Under the pieces are notes generated by a model, which worked only from the letters and a program-made list of their open reading frames with translations, was not told the DNA's origin and searched no databases. DNA of 64,000 nt from Fischerella thermalis PCC 7521 (GTDB lineage: Bacteria; Cyanobacteriota; Cyanobacteriia; Cyanobacteriales; Nostocaceae). Both the position numbers and the translations under genes were made by a program. Positions 8,843 through 16,104 of the stretch are shown here, piece after piece; positions within the stretch are counted from its first letter, which is position 1, and each line of letters begins with the position of its first letter. The DNA lies in assembly GCF_000317225.1 (NCBI RefSeq), contig NZ_AJLL01000063.1, positions 1 through 64,000 on the forward strand. The letters run 5' to 3'.

Positions 8843-9841
8843 TCAACTAGCCAGATAACTACGCACTTGTTCTTTATACCTGCGTAGAGTACTCAAAGCT
8901 TGTAGCTCTATCTGTCTTACTCGTTCTCTACTAACACCCATGCGCTGACCAATTTCCGCTAAGGACAGTTCATTTCCATCTACTAAACCGAAACGTAAAT
9001 TTAATATTTCTCGTTGCTGGGGAGTTAGTTTTGACAATAAATTTTGAATATTTTGTTGGAGAAACTTTTGCTCAGTGTAAAATTCAGGAGAAACTCCTTC
9101 ATCCTCCAACATATCTTGTAATTCCGTCTCTCTTTCTGCGCCAACTCGTAATTCCAGAGAGACAGGTTGACGTGCTAAGAGTAAATAATCTCGAATTTGT
9201 TTGGGGTCTAAAGATAGTTCTTCAGCAATATCAACTGCGCTAGGAGTATGACCTAATTTTTGAGTTAGTTCACGTTGGGTTCGCTTGATTTTATTGAGTT
9301 TTTCTGTAATATGAATAGGCAAGCGAATAGTACGCCCTTGTTCGGCGATCGCTCGTGTAATTGCCTGACGAACCCACCAATAAGCATAAGTTGAAAATTT
9401 GTATCCTCTGCTAGGGTCAAATTTTTCAACTCCTCGCTCTAAACCTAAACTTCCTTCTTGAATTAAGTCAAGAAAATCTAGGTTACGTCTTTGGTATTTC
9501 TTAGCAATAGACACTACAAGGCGTAGATTAGCCTTAATCATTTTTTGCTTGGCTTGATATCCCTGGCGTAGTTGCTGCACTAGTAATTCTTCACTGATAT
9601 TTATATTTTCAGCCCATTCTTTTTGTGTAGGTTGACGCTTTAATTGAATAGCTAATTTTTCTTTGGTAGCAAGTAAAATCATCATTTGTTGAACTTGCTT
9701 ACCAAAATCAATTTCTTGTTCATGAGTTAACAAAGGAATACGTCCGATTTCGTGCAGATAGGTACGCACAATATCAGCATTGGATAAAGATTTTTCATTT
9801 TTATCGCTTACTTCTATAGATGGATGAGATATATTTTTCAT
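8843..9841 (-). CDS. Group 2 sigma-70 factor (RpoD-like, non-essential)
   Basis: A 332-residue sigma factor. Region 1.2 is [21 protein letters not shown] (residues 24-44), region 2 has [16 protein letters not shown] and [10 protein letters not shown] with the -10 recognition helix [12 protein letters not shown], region 3 follows, and region 4 closes with [20 protein letters not shown]. It lacks the long acidic region 1.1 of primary SigA, matching the SigB/C/D/E type used in stress, nutrient and dark responses. Which letter cannot be decided here. It stands alone between TauE genes and a damaged signal peptidase gene. Confidence 0.92.
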   Translation of the reverse strand: MKNISHPSIEVSDKNEKSLSNADIVRTYLHEIGRIPLLTHEQEIDFGKQVQQMMILLATKEKLAIQLKRQPTQKEWAENINISEELLVQQLRQGYQAKQKMIKANLRLVVSIAKKYQRRNLDFLDLIQEGSLGLERGVEKFDPSRGYKFSTYAYWWVRQAITRAIAEQGRTIRLPIHITEKLNKIKRTQRELTQKLGHTPSAVDIAEELSLDPKQIRDYLLLARQPVSLELRVGAERETELQDMLEDEGVSPEFYTEQKFLQQNIQNLLSKLTPQQREILNLRFGLVDGNELSLAEIGQRMGVSRERVRQIELQALSTLRRYKEQVRSYLAS

Positions 9842-9994
9842 AGTTTTTTGAACCTTCGTAAATACTGATTGACTTGGAGTAAATGATTTTTGACTCTGTG
9901 TAGTTAGTATGACATCAAGAAATGAAATTAGAATGAAATAATGAATTTTATTGATTAAAATGCTGACTTTTTTTGACTAGAGAATGTAAACAGG

Positions 9995-10556
9995 TTAATT
10001 GAAAAATCCAATTCGGTTGAGAGGATAAAATAGAACAATGGCTCGACCTATGATTTTATTGTGGGGGACAAAACCCCAATAGTGGCTATCATAGCTATTG
10101 TTGCGATTGTCTCCCAGAACTAGATAAGAATTATTTGGTACAATTACAGGCCCCCCATTGATAGTCTGGTTTAGCTTCAAGGTAATTCTCTTTTAAAGGC
10201 GAGCCATTAATATAAACTAGTCCATTCTTAACCTTAACTGTTTCTTTTGGTAAGCCAATTACACGTTTAATGAAAGCTTCGTGGTAGTTTTCAGAAAGCA
10301 GTGTTTTGGTCGGATTAAAAACAACAATATCACCTCGTTGAGGTGAGATAAAATCATAGCTAACCTTATCAATAATTAAGCGATCATTAATCTGGAGTGT
10401 TGGTTCCATTGAGCCAGAGGGTATATAACGAGCTTCAGCAACAAATGTGCGAACACCGAAAGCAAGAACTAGGCTTAAACCAATTGTTTTAACTGTTTCT
10501 AGCAAAATATTTTCATTTTTTGATGGGGATGATTGTTGGTGATGAATGTTAGACAT
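9995..10556 (-). pseudogene. lepB: Signal peptidase I, split by a one-base frameshift in a G6 run
   Basis: Two overlapping frames rebuild a 186-residue signal peptidase I, the usual size. The first has the anchor helix, IPSGSMEPTL (catalytic Ser), FIKRVIGLP (catalytic Lys) and [12 protein letters not shown]. The second has [29 protein letters not shown]. They join perfectly if one base is removed from the homopolymer at 10151-10156 (CCCCCC on the plus strand), giving YQWGPVIVP. As written, the protein loses the box with GDN and Asp. This may be a real mutation, phase-variable slippage or a sequencing error. ATG at 10556 is preferred over 10577. Two copies of the regulon motif lie upstream. 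Confidence 0.88.
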
Positions 10557-10727
10557 AGTGTTGATAATAAATAACAAGCATTAGACAGAGATAAGTCTTG
10601 AAAGTTATTAGTGAGCAAATGTATTGATGTTGGCTTCAGTCATAAATTAAATCTTTGGTGGTAAAATTTTGAGAATCGTAGTCTAAATTATTCATAACTT
10701 TTAATTCCTGTAATCTCGGTTTGTAAC

Positions 10728-10769
10728 TTCATATTAAGAGGTAAAAGTCAAGAACTCGAAAAGATTTCT
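10728..10769 (-). promoter_or_regulatory. Putative regulon promoter, copy b (signal peptidase I)
   Basis: On the minus strand: ATCTTTTCGAGTTCTTGAC, ten bases, then TAATAT. It matches the shared motif at nearly every consensus base and points to the signal peptidase gene about 170 bases away. Confidence 0.5.
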
Positions 10770-10827
10770 CTGATAGAGAGCAGATGTGCTTAATTCAGCA
10801 AAAACTGATATTTATTTAAGTTAAGAG

Positions 10828-10868
10828 CTTGATGTTACAGGATTTTGTCAAAAAGTTGAAAAAGTGAT
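10828..10868 (-). promoter_or_regulatory. Putative regulon promoter, copy b2 (weaker)
   Basis: On the minus strand: ATCACTTTTTCAACTTTTTGAC, read as ATCACTTTTTCAACT followed by TTTTGAC, then nine bases and TAACAT. This weaker match lies exactly 100 bases upstream of copy b in the same orientation. Confidence 0.35.
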
Positions 10869-10949
10869 GTCTATCCAAATTAAATAACTACAATCACGCA
10901 TTCAGTAAGCATACTCAGTCTTTATGAAAAATATCAGGTTCTATTTAAC

Positions 10950-11717
10950 ATGACTTCCTTACCTTGGTTTTTAGAAATATTGGTTGGAGTCGGCATGGGT
11001 TTCTGTTCTGGGCTGTTTGGTTTAGGCGGGAGTTCAATTGGTACGCCCATTCTACGGCTGTTAGGACTACCACCTTTAATTGCTCTGGCTAGTCCGCTTC
11101 CACTTACATTACCGAGTGCAATCGGAGGCGCGATCGCCTATCGAAAGGAACATCTCATTTACTGGCGTATTGCCTTATTAACTAGTCTTTGGGGCTTCCC
11201 TGGTGTCTTACTCGGAGCCTGGATTACTGAATTTCTTCCAGGGACAATCCTGATGCTTTTAACGGCAGGGTTTATCCTGTCCGTGGGAGTTTACGGTTTA
11301 AGTGGACTCCGAAATCGCAGCTTACCTGAAACGAAAGTACAACTGCATGAGGCAATTATTCCCTATTGGTCGCCTTTGTTGGGATTAATCAATGGCTTGC
11401 TTGCCAATGGTGGCGGACTTTTGTTAGTCCCTCTTTATCAATTGGGTATTGGGTTGGGGTTACGAGCAGCCTTGGCAACCTCCCTTGCAACTGTTACACT
11501 CATGGCAATCCCTTCAACAATCATTCATGCTTTCTTGGGACATATTGACTGGGAGTTGACCGGTTGGCTAGCCGTGGGAGTTTTTCCATCTACCTATTTG
11601 GGAAGTAAACTTGCCCTGCGTTTGCCAGGTCTGATGTTAAGTCGCTTGTACAGCGCTTTTTTAATTGTCCTAGCACTTTACTTTGGTTATACGGAGATTG
11701 CTAGTGTAATTAAGTAA
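10950..11717 (+). CDS. TauE/SafE-family permease
   Basis: A 255-residue protein with about eight helices and two repeats opening with SGLFGLGGSSIGTPIL and NGLLANGGGLLLVPLY. This is the usual TauE length. The family exports small organic or inorganic sulfur anions. It is the third TauE gene in 4 kb and, unlike the other two, lies on the plus strand, 85 bases before the PrsW-like gene, with which it may be cotranscribed. Its own substrate is not predictable. Confidence 0.86.
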   Translation: MTSLPWFLEILVGVGMGFCSGLFGLGGSSIGTPILRLLGLPPLIALASPLPLTLPSAIGGAIAYRKEHLIYWRIALLTSLWGFPGVLLGAWITEFLPGTILMLLTAGFILSVGVYGLSGLRNRSLPETKVQLHEAIIPYWSPLLGLINGLLANGGGLLLVPLYQLGIGLGLRAALATSLATVTLMAIPSTIIHAFLGHIDWELTGWLAVGVFPSTYLGSKLALRLPGLMLSRLYSAFLIVLALYFGYTEIASVIK

Positions 11718-11802
11718 ATAAAATTATGTTGATATACTTATCTATCACTATATCTGATTTAATTAGTATTGTTTAAGTTGTCAAAATATTGATCGTTTCA
11801 AT

Positions 11803-12594
11803 ATGGGTTTTATCAAACGCAAGTGGTTTCAAATATTCATTGGCGGGCTTGTTCTCCTATACGCAATGGAAAAAACGCTTATAGCAACCAATAACCTCAA
11901 CTTTGTCCCTAGCGTCATTTTACTTGGGTCTTTTTTAATACCTATTACCTTTGTAACTTACCTCTACGAAACTCTACCAAATTGGGAAGTGTCTTTTCCT
12001 GCAATGGCTATCTGTTTTCTTTGGGGCGGAGCGGTAGGTACTATTGTCGCGGGAACCCTTGAGTATAATGTTCTGGAAACGCTGGGCTTTTTGCCAATGC
12101 TTGGCGTGGGATTAATTGAGGAAAGTGCTAAGTTAATTTTCCCTTTAGGATTTTATCTTAAAGGTCGCCTGCGTTCTGAGGCAACAGGAATACTTTTAGG
12201 AACTGCTTCTGCAATGGGTTTTGCTGCACTGGAAACGATGGGTTATGCCTTCGTTACACTTTTGCGATCGCAGGGGAATCTACTTGTCCTTGATGGGGTC
12301 TTATTTGCTCGCGGACTGTTATCTCCTGCTGGACACGCAGCTTGGACTGGGCTGGTCTGCGCTGTACTATGGAGGGAACGAGAGAAAGCAGGTCGTGCGG
12401 TATTAAATTGGCAGGTATTAGGAGCTTTTTTAACATCTGTTTTACTCCATGCTTTGTGGGATATATTTAACAGTTTCAGAGGCGCTACATTTATTGCATC
12501 TATTAATTTAGAGTTGCTGAGTATGCTTGTTGCTTACACCAGCTTGACATTACTCAACAGGCGGATAAGTGAGGCCAAGTCTCCCCTCATCTAA
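11803..12594 (+). CDS. PrsW-family intramembrane metalloprotease
   Basis: A 263-residue protein with about eight helices. PrsW/CAAX-type motifs are present in order: GLIEESAKLIFPL (Glu-Glu and Lys, near residue 105), SPAGHAAWTG (His, near 170) and LLHALWDIFN (His/Asp, near 215). In Bacillus, PrsW makes the site-1 cut in the anti-sigma factor RsiW; the target here is unknown, and the sigma factor nearby is group 2 rather than ECF. It probably shares a transcript with the TauE gene before it. The first ATG at 11803 gives a short basic leader (MGFIKRKW) before helix 1. Confidence 0.85.
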   Translation: MGFIKRKWFQIFIGGLVLLYAMEKTLIATNNLNFVPSVILLGSFLIPITFVTYLYETLPNWEVSFPAMAICFLWGGAVGTIVAGTLEYNVLETLGFLPMLGVGLIEESAKLIFPLGFYLKGRLRSEATGILLGTASAMGFAALETMGYAFVTLLRSQGNLLVLDGVLFARGLLSPAGHAAWTGLVCAVLWREREKAGRAVLNWQVLGAFLTSVLLHALWDIFNSFRGATFIASINLELLSMLVAYTSLTLLNRRISEAKSPLI

Positions 12595-12639
12595 CTAGAT
12601 ATTATTTCTAACTTATCTTTAATAGATGTATATTCAATA

Positions 12640-12951
12640 TTATCCAATCATCCGAGCAATACCAAAAGCAACTGCTGCTGCTAGCCCTCCCACTAAAACT
12701 GTTTGCTGTCCGCTACGCAATGAATTTACTCCAGTAAAGTGTCCTTTTACAAAACCAAAAGCAAATAATGCAACTAGTGTTGTTATCGTTGATACCTTGA
12801 GTGCTATTGTAAGGTCACTGATGAATATGTAGGGTGAAAGCGGGATTAATCCGCCAGCAATGTAGGAAGTTGCAATGGTAAAGTTGCTGACCTGCCTGTG
12901 AAAATTATGTGATCGCCTCCGACAGAGCGTAGCCCATCGCACAGTAGTCAT
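12640..12951 (-). pseudogene. VIT1/CCC1-family metal transporter remnant (C-terminal third)
   Basis: The last 85 residues match the end of VIT/CCC1 Fe2+/Mn2+ transporters: SYIAGGLIPLSPYIF, a basic VKGHFTGV loop, and VLVGGLAAAVAFGIARMIG. The family is about 230 residues, so roughly two thirds are missing. The apparent N-terminus (residues 1-17) is translated from an interspersed repeat, readable as GCGATGGGCTACGC followed by a GCGATC half-site, so the break is probably repeat-associated. It faces the PrsW gene convergently. Confidence 0.8.
12906..12943. repeat. HIP1-associated interspersed repeat
   Basis: A short palindromic element combining GATCGCC and GCGTAGCCCATCGC. A close relative occurs at 16018-16051 (GCGATGGGCTACGC with GCGATCGC). 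It marks the breakpoint of the VIT remnant. Confidence 0.5.
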
Positions 12952-13018
12952 GTCAACCTAAGATAATCAAACCCTCATTCTACTGTTGAGCAACATGGCA
13001 AATCGTCGCTATCATTAA

Positions 13019-13645
13019 TCAATCTTGTCGATCAATCGGCAATGGTGCTGGTTGCTTCTGCTTAAGGCTTAAGTAAATAACCAGACTTACAATTATAGAA
13101 AGAAAAAGCATACTAGTTTCGACTGTACCTAAACCAAAACCACCATTTTTAGCAGGTTGAGATAGTAAATCACCTATAGATGCTCCAAGCGGACGAGTCA
13201 AGATATATGCTATCCAAAATGCCAAGACTGCATTTATTCTAAAGTAATAATAACCACCAGCTACTATCGCAATTAAAACACCAAATATTAGTGCTGATTG
13301 GGCATAACCTAGCTTCAAAGCCTCTGCTAGTAAGTCTCCTGTTGCCGTACCCAAGGCAAACGTAAATAAAATAGCTATCCAGTAGAAAAGCTCTCTTTTA
13401 GCTGTGTTGATGGAGTGCATAGCTAATGTCTTTTCTTTTGAATACCAAAGCGCAAAAACTACTAGCAAGACAACACTAAAAACTATAGTAGTTGTCATCA
13501 AACTAACTCCAAGCTCGTCTACCAATCTATCAGTAATCAGTGTGCCAGTGATACTCATAAAAACGACTACAATCCAATAACTTACTGGGACATACCTTTT
13601 CTGCCTAAACTGATTCCAAAGCGCAATGAGTAATACACCACTCAT
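13019..13645 (-). pseudogene. COG4705-type membrane protein, N-terminally truncated
   Basis: The 208 residues show the repeat pattern of COG4705: an acidic helix motif TGTLITDRLVDELG, then LGTATGDLLAEALKLGYA, and TRPLGASIGDLLSQPAKNGGFGLG. Full members have about 60 further N-terminal residues carrying the first helix pair; here the open frame begins inside that first unit and a stop codon lies just upstream, near a GCGATCGC site. No ribosome binding site precedes the Met at 13645. It may be a shortened protein or a remnant. The molecular role of the family is unknown; an acid- or metal-stress role is only context. Confidence 0.68.
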
Positions 13646-13701
13646 AATATAGGATGTAACGCTTACTATTGCGATCGCTCTTGAGTGAATCTGTACCTTT
13701 T

Positions 13702-13983
13702 CTAATCCTGCTTGGGTTTTGACTTTTTCCTACCAAACAAACTAGTCATACTTAATCCAGTCACCAACAATCCCAACAGTCCCAGTCCGTTCAAAATTGG
13801 GTAAATTCCTTGTAAACCAAAGATTTCACCGCGATGAATCTAAAGCAAAAGACTACGCGGAACTCCAATATTAGCTGACCACTCACCTACAAGCGTAGCT
13901 GCGATACCAGTTAGCAATGTTACAAAAAGTGGTAAAGCCAGAATAATCGCCAGAGTGCGGTGGTACTTGCGAAATGAACGCAT
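13702..13983 (-). pseudogene. PepSY-associated TM-helix protein interrupted by an amber stop
   Basis: Reading from the ATG at 13983, 94 codons translate to a two-helix protein, broken only at codon 48 by TAG (13840-13842). The halves are MRSFRKYHRTLAI with the helix to PRSLLL, then IHRGEIFGLQGIYP and a second helix ending in RKKSKPKQD. The pattern of arginine-rich start, HRGEIFG loop and GLLVTGLSM helix is that of PepSY-associated TM proteins, where Lys (AAG) commonly occupies the stop position. It begins 38 bases after the helical secreted protein gene and was likely its operon partner. Readthrough or a base error are alternatives. Confidence 0.78.
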
Positions 13984-14021
13984 GATCAAAAATCTCCAGT
14001 GGAAATTATCTTAGTGATTTC

Positions 14022-14792
14022 TCACCCCTTGGAAACAGTGGCGATATTTGAGTTAAGTGTCTGTAACCCCTCAAGAGCTTTTGCTTTATCTTTTGCTTTC
14101 AGCGCACCCTTTACCTGAGTTGCAGCATCTTCGATTGCATTATAGGTTTTGGAAGATTTAGTTTTAACACCATCTTCAACCTTGACCCAAGCGTTTTCAA
14201 ACTTGTCAAACTCCTGTTGAGCTTTGTCAAAATTGCCTGATTCCACCGCAGTTTTTGTATTTGAAACTACACTGATCAAAGCATCAAAACCGCCTTGTGT
14301 AGCACCAGTCGTTACTTGGTTAGCATCGCGCATTGCAGATATGCGATTTTTAGCTGTGACAGCACCCTTGAGTGCTACTATTTTGGCATCCAACTGTACT
14401 AATTCTGTTTTATTCTCACCTTTGATTTCGGTGCGTAGACTTTTTGGTGCATTTTCAAGAGAGGTAAGATTAGCTGTGGCTTTCGTCCAATCATTAGCTT
14501 TAGCCATATCGTAGATGCTTTCACCATATTCACCCACTTGGCTCAGAGAAGTTGGTACTTTATCATCATTTACCTCAGTATCAGCATCGTTAGCTGCGTC
14601 TGGCTGTTCTCTGTTTTCATCGATTTTCACATCTTTATCCTTACTAATAATCACTTGAATGCTACTGTGATGCTGCGGTATGATTGCAATAGGTAACTGG
14701 GGTTGATTTGTAGAGATAGCTTTTGCCAAACCAGCGATACCCAAGGTACTAAGCAAGGAGCCGATAATAATGATTTTTGTTGAGTTATTCAT
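14022..14792 (-). CDS. Secreted alpha-helical protein of unknown function
   Basis: From the ATG at 14792 (preceded by AGGA) the protein has 256 residues: a signal peptide MNNSTKIIIIGSLLSTLGIAG, a short acidic linker rich in Asp/Glu/Asn (residues 55-80) and about 170 residues of amphipathic helices rich in Ala, Lys and Asp, with repeated patterns such as FDKAQQEFDKFENAWVKVED. The layout resembles helical-bundle periplasmic proteins of the DUF4363/imelysin kind, but I cannot assign a family. It is divergent from the PepSY gene, shares its signal-peptide style, and carries a matching promoter motif at 14844-14864. Confidence 0.75.
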   Translation of the reverse strand: MNNSTKIIIIGSLLSTLGIAGLAKAISTNQPQLPIAIIPQHHSSIQVIISKDKDVKIDENREQPDAANDADTEVNDDKVPTSLSQVGEYGESIYDMAKANDWTKATANLTSLENAPKSLRTEIKGENKTELVQLDAKIVALKGAVTAKNRISAMRDANQVTTGATQGGFDALISVVSNTKTAVESGNFDKAQQEFDKFENAWVKVEDGVKTKSSKTYNAIEDAATQVKGALKAKDKAKALEGLQTLNSNIATVSKG

Positions 14793-14827
14793 AAATCCTA
14801 TATGTCTCAATCCGTGTCTGTAGTTTT

Positions 14828-14866
14828 ACTATAGATTGCATTTGTTAAGAAGTTGGAAAGATTTGA
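14828..14866 (-). promoter_or_regulatory. Putative regulon promoter, copy c (helical protein/PepSY-TM operon)
   Basis: Minus strand: ATCTTTCCAACTTCTTAAC, ten bases, then TATAGT, about 37 bases before the ATG at 14792. It forms an inverted pair with copy d (16 of 17 core bases identical) across the divergent promoter region. Confidence 0.52.
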
Positions 14867-14943
14867 TGGAGTGTAAAAAAGTTTTTAAATCCTTCGGCTA
14901 CAACTTAGATGCAGTTAGCAAACTAATTTTTTATAATTTCAAC

Positions 14944-14982
14944 CAATCTTTCCGACTTCTTGACTTTTTATTTTTAAAGTGA
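14944..14982 (+). promoter_or_regulatory. Putative regulon promoter, copy d (PepSY protein)
   Basis: Plus strand: ATCTTTCCGACTTCTTGAC, ten bases, then TAAAGT. It mirrors copy c across a roughly 80-base interval, so one regulator could serve both divergent genes. Confidence 0.5.
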
Positions 14983-15075
14983 AGTTGTAGCAAATCAAAA
15001 ATAGGTGTGAACAACACAAGTAATGATAATTATTTTGGATTGCTCAAAAAACAAAAACTTCCAGGATTAACACAC

Positions 15076-15624
15076 ATGAAAACTTCAACAAAAATCGCTT
15101 TAGCAGCTGCTTTCATGAGTATTTTAGGTGTTGGTGCAGTGGTCAAAACCGTAAGTGCTTCTCCTTCTCAAAACAGTGTACAAGTAGCTCAGGCTAGTGA
15201 TGGAGATGGCGAAGCTAATGACGCTACAGAAGCTCCTGAAATCATGAAGAATGGTGTTCATCACACTAAAATAGCTCAAGCAAGTGATGGTGATGGTGAA
15301 ACTAATGATGACCAAGAAGAACAGCAAGAGGACAAAAAACTACAAGCTTTATCTAAAATTACAGCAGAACAAGCTAAACAAGCTGCTGAAACTTCTGTCG
15401 GTGCTAAAGCTAGTAGTGTAAAACTCGAAAATGAAGATGGAAACTTAGTTTATGCTGTAGAAATTGGTCAAAAAGAGGTGAAAGTTGACGCTGGTAATGG
15501 TAAAGTTCTCTACACTGAGAATGCTAACCAGGAAAGCGATGAAAATGAAGCCTCTCGTCCTAAGAGTAGCATTCAAGTTACGGAGAATAATAACGAACGG
15601 GAAACAAATGAAGGTAGTAAGTAG
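15076..15624 (+). CDS. Secreted acidic PepSY-domain protein
   Basis: With the ATG at 15076 (AGGA upstream) the protein has 182 residues: signal peptide MKTSTKIALAAAFMSILGVG, a linker with a near-exact internal duplication AQASDGDGEAND / AQASDGDGETND, a PepSY domain (ITAEQAKQAAETSVG to VDAGNGKVL, about residues 95-145) and an acidic, Asn-rich tail. PepSY domains often bind or inhibit proteases or accompany metal systems. A GTG at 15007 in the same frame sits 30 bases after the putative -10 and cannot be excluded. It is divergent from the helical protein gene and followed by a strong hairpin terminator. Confidence 0.84.
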   Translation: MKTSTKIALAAAFMSILGVGAVVKTVSASPSQNSVQVAQASDGDGEANDATEAPEIMKNGVHHTKIAQASDGDGETNDDQEEQQEDKKLQALSKITAEQAKQAAETSVGAKASSVKLENEDGNLVYAVEIGQKEVKVDAGNGKVLYTENANQESDENEASRPKSSIQVTENNNERETNEGSK

Positions 15625-15675
15625 GGTTATTTATTACTAGTCATAAATGATGCGTAGCTGTAAATAGCTAAATAC

Positions 15676-15708
15676 GAGGTTGTTGAAAATAGCTGATTCA
15701 ACAACCTC
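15676..15708 (+). terminator. Hairpin terminator of the PepSY gene
   Basis: Perfect 12-base stem GAGGTTGTTGAA / TTCAACAACCTC with a nine-base loop, followed by CTTTATTTG. Confidence 0.72.
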
Positions 15709-15860
15709 CTTTATTTGTACGCAAATGATTACAGTCATGTTTGATTGAGCAGGTGTATCAGTTGCATCATATTTTCTCTTGCGATCGCTCATAAATTAAA
15801 AAAATTATGCCGCGTTCGCTTTAGCTATAAAGTCATAAAAAAATTAAGTCATTCATCTGA

Positions 15861-15895
15861 ATATTTCCAAGTTCTTGACCTTTGCTGCTTATAAT
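15861..15895 (+). promoter_or_regulatory. Putative regulon promoter, copy e (PepSY relic)
   Basis: Plus strand: ATATTTCCAAGTTCTTGAC, ten bases, then a perfect TATAAT, with an ATG about 37 bases further on. It precedes only the leader relic. Confidence 0.5.
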
Positions 15896-15925
15896 CACAA
15901 ACCTATATTTCAGATAAATTTGCAC

Positions 15926-15991
15926 ATGAATATTTCAATTAATCTAGCTATAACTATAGCTTTCATCAACATTTTGGGCTTTGGTGGTTAG
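15926..15991 (+). pseudogene. Relic of a secreted PepSY-type protein (signal peptide only)
   Basis: A 21-codon frame encodes MNISINLAITIAFINILGFG, closely matching the leader MKTSTKIALAAAFMSILGVG of the PepSY protein 0.8 kb upstream, then a stop at the position where the mature part should begin. The promoter motif is conserved in front of it. It is best read as the start of a decayed paralogue; a functional 21-residue hydrophobic peptide is possible. Confidence 0.5.
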
Positions 15992-16104
15992 TTACTTGCA
16001 TAAGAGCATGATTGCTTTGCGATGGGCTACGCCCTAACAGAAGCGATCGCTAAATGACTTTTATGGAGTACCGCGTGTGGTAACTATGAGGATGGTTAGT
16101 TTCA

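Larger units (their letters stand above)
10578..10949. other. Divergent spacer between signal peptidase and TauE genes
   Basis: This 372-base AT-rich spacer holds two minus-oriented copies of the shared promoter motif exactly 100 bases apart (10747-10767 and 10847-10868). I see no gene in it. Confidence 0.6.
15709..16104. other. Spacer with a regulon motif and PepSY leader relic
   Basis: This stretch holds promoter copy e, a 21-codon relic of a PepSY-type signal peptide, and a HIP1-associated repeat (16018-16051) related to the one at 12906. Nothing else is visible. Confidence 0.6.

Noticed and set aside
9910-9935. Regulon motif upstream of the sigma factor gene (ATCAAGAAATGAAATTAGA)
   Set aside because: The second half-site and the TATAAT-like hexamer are not at the expected distance.
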